DNA from: Bradyrhizobium hipponense | GTDB taxonomy: Bacteria; Pseudomonadota; Alphaproteobacteria; Rhizobiales; Xanthobacteraceae | Assembly (NCBI RefSeq): GCF_008123965.1 | Contig: NZ_VSTH01000038.1 | Coordinates: forward strand, 1 to 64,000 | DNA length: 64,000 nt | Direction of reading: 5' to 3' | In this document: in pieces, positions 8,650-16,715 of the stretch | Position numbering within the stretch: position 1 is the stretch's first letter | Layout: each line of letters starts with the position of its first letter | The notes under the pieces: generated by a model | Seen by the model: the letters and a program-made list of their open reading frames with translations, nothing else | Database searches by the model: none | What the model was told of the DNA's origin: nothing | Translations under genes and position numbers: made by a program

Positions 8650-11601
8650 TCACGATGAGGCGGCAGGATGAGCCGGCGCAATGAAGCGAAAGACAGCGCC
8701 ACGTGGCACGTTATGGCTCGCCCACAATCGTCCGTTATGCGCTTCGATAATCGACCGGCAGATCGACAGCCCAAGCCCCAAACCGCTCGGTTTCGTGGTG
8801 TAGAAAGCTTCGAACACGCGGTCAAGAGTCTCTGGCGCGAAGCCAGGACCTGAATCTCGCACCTCGACTGACACGCTATCCGGTTCGTTACGGGTGCTGA
8901 TGAGCAATTCTCGCTCCTCTTCGCCGACGTCTCGCATCGCTTCGATGGCATTGATGATCAAGTTAAGCAATACCTGTTGCAGCTGGACCCGATCTCCCTG
9001 GACAGGCGGCAAGCCTTCTGCGAGTTGCGTCCGCACCGCGACGCTATTGTTTGCGGCCTCCGCACGCGTGAGAGCAATAATCTCGAGGATGGCATCGTTG
9101 ATCGCTACGGCGTCCTTTCGTGCGGGCGCCTTCTTAATGAGTGCGCGGATTCGCCCGACCACCTCGCCTGCGCGATTCCCCTCCCTTACAATAAGAGAGA
9201 GCACGTCATCCAGCTCGCGAAGGTTCGGTGGCTCGGCGCTTAGGAAACGCCGAGCGGCTAACGCGTACGTGACTGCCGCCGTGATCGGCTGGTTCACTTC
9301 ATGGGTGATCGAGGCCGTCAACTGGCCCGTCGTCGCGACGCGGTTGGCATGCGCGAGCTCCAGTTGCGCCTCACGGTAGCGCCGCTCGCTTTCGCGAGCT
9401 TCTGCCTCTACTGTACGCAATGCTTCCTCGGCGCGCTTGCGCTCCGTCACATCGATCTGGGTAGTGACAATCTCGACTAGTTCTCCGCTCGCGGCAAACG
9501 CAGGACGGCCGATTACTTCGATGTGTTTGGTTGTCCCATCGGGGAGCACGATCCTGTACGCAGCCTTGTAGTCTCTTTTCTCGCTCACCGCGCGTTCAAC
9601 TTCTCCGTACAACGCACCCCGGTCGTCGGGGTGGACCCGTTGGAATATGGCTTCGCGGGTCGGAACACCCTGCGCCGGGTCAAATCCCCAGATGCGGTAT
9701 GTCTCCTCCGACCCATATAGAATCGCCGTCACGTTGTAGGCCGCCACACCGCTGTGACTCAGCCTTTGTGCTTCCGCCAGATAGGTTTCGCTGCGACGTA
9801 GCCGCTCTTCGGCCTTCTTTCGCTCATCGATGTCAACAGAAACGCCATGCCACTGGACGATGCGTCCCAGTTGATCGCGCAGGGGCTCCGCACGAGTATG
9901 GTGCCAACGATACTCGCCGTCGGACCTACGCACACGGTGCACAGCCTCGTGGGACGTGCCGGTCTGAACTGCCCGATAGAAATCCTGTGCAGTTTCCGGA
10001 AGGTCGTCCGGGTGCAGGAATGCCTCCCAACCACGATGCTTAAAATCCTCCTGTTGCGTGCCGGTATAGTCCAGAATGCGCTGATTGACGTAGGTCGGTT
10101 CGCCGTCGGGCCCCGCCGACCAGAGAAGGCTCGGTACCGTATCGATGATTTGGCGGTGCCTGTATTCGCTCTCTCGCAGTGCTTGCTCGGCCCGCTTTCG
10201 CTCCGTCAAATCGAGGACGAACGCGACGCCCTCGTCGCCACCCTCTTCGAACAACGCGCCTCCAATAAGCACGGGAACGCGGCTGCCGTCTTTTCGGAAA
10301 AACTCTTTCTCATAAGGCTGAGCTACCGTATTGGAGTATAGCTCCCGTAGGGCGCGCTCGTCGTGCTCGTGCCATTCCGGTGGGGTCAGGTCCGTCCAGC
10401 GTACACGACCTGAAAGAAGATCGTCCCGATCATGTCCTACGAGACGAAGAAACGCGTCATTGGCCTCAAGGACCCGACCTTCCAAGCCTGTAGTGAAAAT
10501 CCCGATGATATTGGAATCGACCAAGCGCCGGATCTTCGCTTCGCGTTCCCGCAATGCCCCTTCGGCGCGCTTGCGGTCGCTCATGTCGATGACAAAGACG
10601 ACTCCCTCGTCTGCCTTTCTCTCGAAAAATGCGCCGCCGACCAGAACCGGGACACGGCTGCCGTCTTTGCGGCAATACTCCTTTTCGTAAGGTCTGCAGG
10701 TTCCGGTCAAGCTCAGCTGGGCCAACGCATCTTCGTCGGCAAGAACCCACTCGGTGGGTGTCAATTTTGTCCAACGCATCCGACCGGAGGTAACGTCATC
10801 GTGGTCGTAGCCCAGCATCCCCAGAAAGGCATCATTGGCTTCGATGATCCGGCCCCGAGAATCTCCGATAAAAATGCCGATGATGTTCGAGTCGACCAGG
10901 CGTCGAATCCTAGCCTCCCGCTCCTGGAGATCGTTGAACAGGCGCGCGTTTTCGATCGCGATAGCCGCCTGATCGGCGAAGGTCTCGAGAAGCGCGATCT
11001 GTTGATCGGAGAACGGTCGGACCTCCATTCGCCGTACTAGAATTATCCCAACGGGGGTACCTTCGCGCAATAACGGCGTGCCAAGCGTGGTATGGTGGCC
11101 CTCGCGTTTTGCGTTACTGCTGCCCACCGGGTACTCGCCCTCCTCTGCAGCGAGATCATGGACATGAATGGTCCGACGATCGCATGCGGCCCGTCCGGTC
11201 ACCGTGTCTCGATTTACGGGAACGCCCTGATAGGCATGGATAACCACTGGAATTTCCCCGTATGAAGCTGCCAACCGAAGAAGGTTGTCCTCCAGGCGGA
11301 AGATCTCCACATTGTTCGCATCGCACAGGCGGGCGGCATTTTCGGCCACCGTGTCCAGCACCGACTGAATCGGCGAGTTCGAGATCAGCCGCAGCATCTC
11401 GGAGGTGGCGCGCTGCTGCATCTTCGCCTCGGCGAGGCGCTCACGCGCGTCGGCGATCTCTCGTCTGGATACTTTGAGCTCCTGTTCGAGATCGGCGCGG
11501 GTCTTGCGAGCCCGACCAACGCGCGCCTTCGCTTCAGTCAAGTGAAGCTTGCGACCTCGCGTTCGGCTCTTCGCTATGCTGCGAGACAAGGTCATCTCCA
11601 T
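8650..11601 (-). CDS. Soluble GAF/multi-PAS sensor histidine kinase
   Basis: 983 residues with no membrane segments. An N-terminal coiled coil (about 25-65) precedes a GAF domain (about 75-220). Four PAS/PAC units follow, near 229-346, 352-471, 478-597 and 605-725, each ending in an ERKRAE-like linker. The first two PAS units are very alike, a tandem duplication. The kinase core has phospho-acceptor His767 in ASITHEVNQP, N-box Asn880/884, G1 DSGPG at 916-920 and G2 GLGLGLS at 940-946. HEVNQP is typical of the FixL/DctB-like kinase class. No receiver is fused; the nearby FixJ-like and receiver-only proteins are likely partners. The signal could be a small ligand or redox state, but no heme pocket can be assigned. 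Confidence 0.9.
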   Translation of the reverse strand: MEMTLSRSIAKSRTRGRKLHLTEAKARVGRARKTRADLEQELKVSRREIADARERLAEAKMQQRATSEMLRLISNSPIQSVLDTVAENAARLCDANNVEIFRLEDNLLRLAASYGEIPVVIHAYQGVPVNRDTVTGRAACDRRTIHVHDLAAEEGEYPVGSSNAKREGHHTTLGTPLLREGTPVGIILVRRMEVRPFSDQQIALLETFADQAAIAIENARLFNDLQEREARIRRLVDSNIIGIFIGDSRGRIIEANDAFLGMLGYDHDDVTSGRMRWTKLTPTEWVLADEDALAQLSLTGTCRPYEKEYCRKDGSRVPVLVGGAFFERKADEGVVFVIDMSDRKRAEGALREREAKIRRLVDSNIIGIFTTGLEGRVLEANDAFLRLVGHDRDDLLSGRVRWTDLTPPEWHEHDERALRELYSNTVAQPYEKEFFRKDGSRVPVLIGGALFEEGGDEGVAFVLDLTERKRAEQALRESEYRHRQIIDTVPSLLWSAGPDGEPTYVNQRILDYTGTQQEDFKHRGWEAFLHPDDLPETAQDFYRAVQTGTSHEAVHRVRRSDGEYRWHHTRAEPLRDQLGRIVQWHGVSVDIDERKKAEERLRRSETYLAEAQRLSHSGVAAYNVTAILYGSEETYRIWGFDPAQGVPTREAIFQRVHPDDRGALYGEVERAVSEKRDYKAAYRIVLPDGTTKHIEVIGRPAFAASGELVEIVTTQIDVTERKRAEEALRTVEAEARESERRYREAQLELAHANRVATTGQLTASITHEVNQPITAAVTYALAARRFLSAEPPNLRELDDVLSLIVREGNRAGEVVGRIRALIKKAPARKDAVAINDAILEIIALTRAEAANNSVAVRTQLAEGLPPVQGDRVQLQQVLLNLIINAIEAMRDVGEEERELLISTRNEPDSVSVEVRDSGPGFAPETLDRVFEAFYTTKPSGLGLGLSICRSIIEAHNGRLWASHNVPRGAVFRFIAPAHPAASS

Positions 11602-12126
11602 CGCCGGACTAGCCCCTGTTGGTGATCACAGCCGGTCGCGGGGCTAAACTGCGCAAGGGGCGCGGCGCCCAGATGTCGAATAATCAATCATAGTGCTCTC
11701 GGCATCCTCGGAACGGAGCACAAATCCGCAGGAAGGCATATCTGGCGGCGTAAGCATCCCCCGAATGATCAATGCCCTCTTGGAGGAGTTTGATCCGGCC
11801 CGGAGGCCTTTGCTTATTTCATGTGGAATTTTGGCCTGTTGCGCCTTTAAGAGACGGGTCGGGCTCGATTGTCCAAATCTGGCTACTTCGGAATCGGCAA
11901 TTTGCGCGCACTTTGCTAAATTGGCGGACACAGCTCCGCTAATCGCCTTCGGCGATCGAGGGGTGGTTCGCATGGCGTATCATGATACCGCCACGACAAT
12001 GCCTTTTGGTGTCCGCGGTTTTGAGGAGCTGCGGCGCCGTTCACCGCGACAACGCGTTTCGCCACGGTCGAGAACTGGACGGCGCGCCGTCGCCAGGAGC
12101 GCGTCCATAGTAAACCGGGTGCGGTG
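11602..12126. other. Divergent intergenic region, no supported gene
   Basis: About 525 bases between the histidine kinase (leftward) and the GAF-AraC regulator (rightward). Frames on both strands lack recognisable domains and good starts. It should hold both promoters; I saw no clear sigma-54 site or strong palindrome. Confidence 0.4.
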
Positions 12127-13482
12127 ATGGGACTCTTGGAGCGGTCTGCGAGCTCGCTCGACACTATCGCGGGGCACGCTGAACACGTTTATTCGGTTGC
12201 CGAGGGGGCAGCGCCTCCGCTGGGGATACAACCGGTATCAAGCTCCTGGCAAAGATCAGCAAAAAAACACGGCCTCGATCCACTCGATAGCCAGGCGCCA
12301 CGCATCCTCACGCCTGCTGAGCTGAAACATTTTCGCGAACCGCTGGATAAGCTCATCTTCACTGCCCGGCAGGAGATAGATGAATTGTACGAGGTGGTTC
12401 GTGAGGCTGGATACACCGTCTTGCTCTGTGATAGCTCGGGCGTCGCAGTCGCGCATCGTGGTGAAAACGCGCTGGCAAGCCAGTTCCAATATTGGGGAAC
12501 CTGGCTCGGCGGGGTTTGGTCCGAGGAGGTGGAGGGCACAAACGGCATCGGCACCGTCATCGCCGAAGAGCGGCCTGTCACCGTTCACAGAAGCCAGCAT
12601 TTCAGGTCCAGACACATTAACTTGAGCTGCTCTGGCGCGCCGGTGTTCGGGGTCGATGGGCGACTGATTGCAGTCCTGGACGTCTCTGCCATCGATCCTG
12701 AACTCTCCGAACGAGCGCACGCGCTGACCGGCGTGCTCACGGTACGATCGGCGCGCGCGATAGAAGAACGATTTTTTCGTGAGCAGTTTCGTCGAGAGTG
12801 GATCGTCGCGGTAGCGCCGCCGGAAGGAGGCGCTTCAGATATGCTGCTGGCGGTTGCCGGCAACCAACGCATCGTCGGCGCAAACCGGGCCGCGCGCACG
12901 TCCCTCATGCTCGATGATCGCGGGCTCCATGCAGGTACCAGCTTGTGGTCGATTTTCGAGCGAAACATCGACCTCTTCCGGCGCCAGGACCCGACCGATA
13001 TCGCTGCGCGATTGCTGATCGCCGGCAGTAATGACAGCCGGCCAGCGCTTGTGACTCCACCCGGTCACCCCATGACTGACGCCAACCTGCACACGCGCCC
13101 GCGCCTGGGCTCGATCGATATTTCAAAGCTGCCACCAGCACCGCAAGCACAGGGCGGATTGTCGCCCGGAGCGATGCGTCGGGTGCGGGAATTCGTCGAA
13201 GTGCATTTGGGCGAAAGCATCGATCTGTCGACGCTGGCTGGAGTCGCCGGACTATCAGTGCATCATTTTGCGCGACAATTTAAGCAATCCGCCGGGATGC
13301 CCCCGCATGCCTATCTCACGCAAAAGCGAATCGAACGTGCCCAGGAGATGTTGGTTCAAACGGATCTTCCGTTAGCGGAAATTGCGTTCGCCGTGGGCTT
13401 TTTCGACCAAGGTCATCTGGCGCGTCATTTCCGTCATATGCTCGGCACTACCCCTCGAGAGTTTCGGTGGTCGCAGCGCTAG
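12127..13482 (+). CDS. AcoR-like GAF sensor fused to an AraC-type DNA-binding domain
   Basis: About 451 residues. The N-terminus has the SSSWQRSxxxxGLDP signature of the AcoR/glycerol-metabolism activators. A GAF-like sensor follows (about 80-235; HRGE, EEVEGTNGIGT, CSGAPVFG). Those activators normally continue into a sigma-54 AAA+ domain and a Fis helix-turn-helix. Here no Walker motif is present, and the last ~90 residues are instead an AraC two-helix-turn-helix domain (LAGVAGLSVHHFARQFKQ, then IAFAVGFFDQGHLARHFR). It should therefore act with sigma-70 RNA polymerase. The start is ATG 12127, with GTG 12124 just before it. The ligand is unknown. Confidence 0.85.
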   Translation: MGLLERSASSLDTIAGHAEHVYSVAEGAAPPLGIQPVSSSWQRSAKKHGLDPLDSQAPRILTPAELKHFREPLDKLIFTARQEIDELYEVVREAGYTVLLCDSSGVAVAHRGENALASQFQYWGTWLGGVWSEEVEGTNGIGTVIAEERPVTVHRSQHFRSRHINLSCSGAPVFGVDGRLIAVLDVSAIDPELSERAHALTGVLTVRSARAIEERFFREQFRREWIVAVAPPEGGASDMLLAVAGNQRIVGANRAARTSLMLDDRGLHAGTSLWSIFERNIDLFRRQDPTDIAARLLIAGSNDSRPALVTPPGHPMTDANLHTRPRLGSIDISKLPPAPQAQGGLSPGAMRRVREFVEVHLGESIDLSTLAGVAGLSVHHFARQFKQSAGMPPHAYLTQKRIERAQEMLVQTDLPLAEIAFAVGFFDQGHLARHFRHMLGTTPREFRWSQR

Positions 13483-13545
13483 AAACAAACGACGTTTTGG
13501 ATTCGGCTTGTGTTTCAATTATTTGCCATTCGGGCAACCGTCCGT

Positions 13546-16461
13546 TCAAGCTTTCGCTCTGCCTGATGATTTCGCCACCCTTCGCCCGGTTTGCCGCGCC
13601 CGAACGCTCGTCTGTTCGAGGATTCGCCTAGCCAAAATGAGATCGGGTGTAGTGAGACCTTCGGAGAACCGACTGTAGACGGGACTGATCAAATCATGGG
13701 CCCTCTGCACTTCGTCGCGCCCTATCCAGATATGCGCAAGTTCCAATCCAGCACGCAATTCGAACGGCAGCTCTGATTCTTGCCGTGCCTGCATCATCGC
13801 CTTCGCAAAAAACTCCTCTGCCAAGAGACTCTCGGGCCCGTCCCCGGACGCGAACGCCGAGCCTTTCGCCAGGAAGAATGCGGGCAGGTGAAGAGGCTTC
13901 TTGGCCTTGATAACAGCGGCAATCGATCGATCGATAAGCGTCAATGCTTCCGCGCGCGCGTTTTGCTTCGCCAAGCTAACCGTTAATTCAGAGATATAAT
14001 CGCTCGTCAGTACTTCGTGCCGGTGAATTGCAAGTTTCTCCAAACTCTCTTGCAGAAGTTGTATGCCATCTGCCATTCGGCCGACACGGACCAAGTAGCG
14101 GCCCCTAAGCCCCAAAGCGACCGCACGAGCTGGTGCCAACGAATAGCTCTCAGCGGTATGCTCAAGCTTTGAAAGATTAAGTTCGACCTGCTCTAAATCG
14201 TCGATCCAAAAATAGAGCCGCATCGGGTGGGTGAGCGACCGAAACAGTCCAATTGGATGCCCTGACCTTGCGGCCTCCTCAATGTTCATTTTGGCACAGT
14301 CGACGGCTTGGTCGAGATGGCCAGAGAAAAAAAGTGAATGGGTAAGAACGCTAAGCGAAGAACTCCGAAAATCGAACAAGTATTGGCTCGCGTTGAACCG
14401 TCGGAGCTGAGGCAAGCCATGCAATGACCGTTTCAGATGCTCTTGCGCCCGCAGTTGGTCAGAACGCAGACAGTATGCTGCCCCCAGCATGGAATCAGCG
14501 ATGGCCGCATCGTCTGGACTTCCGGTTTTCCGTGCGACGGCCTCGCTACGAAGCGCGAGTTCATACGTTCCTGCCGCGTCGACAATGCCATGAAGATACA
14601 TCGACATTCCGCTAAGTAGAGACAAATGCAGACGCGTATCTTCATGCCGCTGCCCAAAGTTCAGCGCTGCATGGAAAGCCTCGCGAACCCTCTCACTATT
14701 CCCTTCGGTATACATAAGCGACAAAGCCAGCGCTGCCTGAATCTTCATCTGATGCCGAGGATCGCAGTCCGGCGTCATCCGGTCGATCGCCTTCTCCATC
14801 CATGTTCGGCATTCCAAAAGAAGCCACATGGCCAGGAGTAGCTGCGAAGCTGCAGCCGCCAATCTTATGGCTTTAAGGTCGTTTCCATTGGGACCAAAGC
14901 TCCATTCAAGCGCGGCGCGGATATTTCCAAGATGGTCTCGCACGGCGTTGGCTGCCGCTTCTGTGGACTCCAGATCGAAGAGGTTGACCGGGTTGCCTTC
15001 CAGCATTTGAATCGAGAAGCTCGCGTGCCGCTCAGCAATAGAATCTTGCTCGCCACTGGTGGCCAACTTCTCCAAAGCGTAGGCGCGCGTCGTATCAAGC
15101 AACCGGTAGCGCGGTCCCCGAGAGCTGGTCCAAACCTCAATCAGGGATTTATTGACGAGATTTACTAACGCACCCGCGATCTCAGACCTGTCTATCCCCA
15201 CTTCCTCCGCCACGGCGAGCGCTGCCTCCAGCGTGAAGTGCCCCACGAAAATTGCGACACGTCGCAAGAGGACTCGTTCGATCTCCGAAAGATGGTCGTG
15301 GCTCCAGTCCAGCGTTGCGATGAGCGTTTGATGCCGTGGATTTGCGGTTCGTCGGCCGAACTTCAAGAGATCGAGGCGTGAACCCAGTCTTTCCACCGTG
15401 TTCCCGACGCCAAAGATAGCGGCCCTTCCGGCGGCGAGCTCGATGGCGAGCGCAATGCCGTCAAGCTTGCGGCAAATCTCGGCAACCATGGGGGCTTCGT
15501 CGTCACCGAGCGAAAAGTCGCCGCGGCGAGCACTGACACGCTCAGCGAACAACCGTGCAGCCGGATGGGCAAGCACCTCTGACGCGGTCTGTCCCGGCTG
15601 CTGCTCTGGCGGGCAATCCAGTGGACAAAGACGAAGTACGTTTTCACCAGGGACGTGCAACGCCTCCCTGCTGGTCGCAATTATGTAGACGTCGGTGGTA
15701 TTTTGAAAAATATAGTCGGCGATCTCTGCGGTTTTCTCGATCAGATGCTCGCAACTATCAAGAATGATAAGCCCCCTGCGAGGGCGTAGAAATTCAAGCA
15801 ACGCTTCCTTTGGATCGACTAACTGCGGACCGAGCCCGATCGCAGAAGCGATGGCGCCTATGACCTGCTCCTTGTCGCTAACTATCGAAAGGTCGACAAA
15901 GGAAGCCGCACCGGAGAAGCGCGCCAGCACCGAGTGTCCGACGGCCAGAGCAACCGTCGTTTTGCCTATGCCGCCGGCACCCAGAATCGTGATCAGACGT
16001 TCCGTCTGGAGCCTGACTTGAATTTTACGAACAACATCGTCGCGACCGACCATGCGGCCCAGTGCGGGCGGCAGGTTGGACAATCCCTCAGACGCGCCAC
16101 CCCTGTCGCGGTCCGCGGGAAGACGCGTGATCGGCGCGATGAAGCTATAGCCGCGCCCCTGGATATTCGCGAAATACTTGTCGCCGAACTGACCGTCGCC
16201 AAGTGCCTTGCGCAGCGCCGATAGATGGACGCGAAGACTGCCTTCCTCGACCGTTACGTCAGGCCACGCCTTTGCGATCAGCTCGGCCTTCGCGACAACC
16301 TCACCCGGCTTTTCGAGAAGAGCAATCAGGATGTCGTAGGCCCTGCCGCCAAGCGGAATGACCTGGTCTGCCTTCTTGAGAGAGCGCTCGGCGACATTCA
16401 GCTCGAATGGGCCAAACCGGAGCCGGATTGCACCCGGTGAGCCAATTTGTTGAATCGACAT
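13546..16461 (-). CDS. Winged-helix STAND ATPase regulator with TPR-like repeats (paralog 2)
   Basis: 971 residues with the same architecture as the 3637-6504 protein: winged helix (about 15-110, ending GRGYSFIAP), Walker A GAGGIGKTT at 161-169, Walker B GLIILDSCEH, sensor IIATSREAL, then a long helical repeat region. It differs from the other two by GAG for GPG in Walker A. ATG 16461 is followed directly by the winged helix. It converges with the GAF-AraC gene and is downstream of the third paralog on the same strand, with about 250 bases between. Role as a signal-gated activator is inferred from the family. Confidence 0.85.
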   Translation of the reverse strand: MSIQQIGSPGAIRLRFGPFELNVAERSLKKADQVIPLGGRAYDILIALLEKPGEVVAKAELIAKAWPDVTVEEGSLRVHLSALRKALGDGQFGDKYFANIQGRGYSFIAPITRLPADRDRGGASEGLSNLPPALGRMVGRDDVVRKIQVRLQTERLITILGAGGIGKTTVALAVGHSVLARFSGAASFVDLSIVSDKEQVIGAIASAIGLGPQLVDPKEALLEFLRPRRGLIILDSCEHLIEKTAEIADYIFQNTTDVYIIATSREALHVPGENVLRLCPLDCPPEQQPGQTASEVLAHPAARLFAERVSARRGDFSLGDDEAPMVAEICRKLDGIALAIELAAGRAAIFGVGNTVERLGSRLDLLKFGRRTANPRHQTLIATLDWSHDHLSEIERVLLRRVAIFVGHFTLEAALAVAEEVGIDRSEIAGALVNLVNKSLIEVWTSSRGPRYRLLDTTRAYALEKLATSGEQDSIAERHASFSIQMLEGNPVNLFDLESTEAAANAVRDHLGNIRAALEWSFGPNGNDLKAIRLAAAASQLLLAMWLLLECRTWMEKAIDRMTPDCDPRHQMKIQAALALSLMYTEGNSERVREAFHAALNFGQRHEDTRLHLSLLSGMSMYLHGIVDAAGTYELALRSEAVARKTGSPDDAAIADSMLGAAYCLRSDQLRAQEHLKRSLHGLPQLRRFNASQYLFDFRSSSLSVLTHSLFFSGHLDQAVDCAKMNIEEAARSGHPIGLFRSLTHPMRLYFWIDDLEQVELNLSKLEHTAESYSLAPARAVALGLRGRYLVRVGRMADGIQLLQESLEKLAIHRHEVLTSDYISELTVSLAKQNARAEALTLIDRSIAAVIKAKKPLHLPAFFLAKGSAFASGDGPESLLAEEFFAKAMMQARQESELPFELRAGLELAHIWIGRDEVQRAHDLISPVYSRFSEGLTTPDLILARRILEQTSVRARQTGRRVAKSSGRAKA

Positions 16462-16715
16462 GAGTTATTCCGCCAAGATCTTCGACGATTCGATCGTTCG
16501 CCGTCAGTCTTGTGCAAATTGTAAGGGGCGGACGATTCGAGGACAAATAAATTGGAGTTTATTGATCCGCGTTGCGGGGCGCGCAATCGTCGAAGCCACG
16601 GAGCAGGGCCGGTCGATGAATGTTTCATTCGCCAGGCGGCGTCTGAGCATGGCCTTAGGCCGCTTGCACCCCGCCCCATCAAATGTTAGCCGAAACCTCC
16701 TCCAGCAACAAGCGG

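Noticed and set aside
11693..12127. 144-codon plus-strand frame before the GAF-AraC regulator
   Set aside because: No domain, Arg-rich end, and an equally long frame on the opposite strand; looks like intergenic background.
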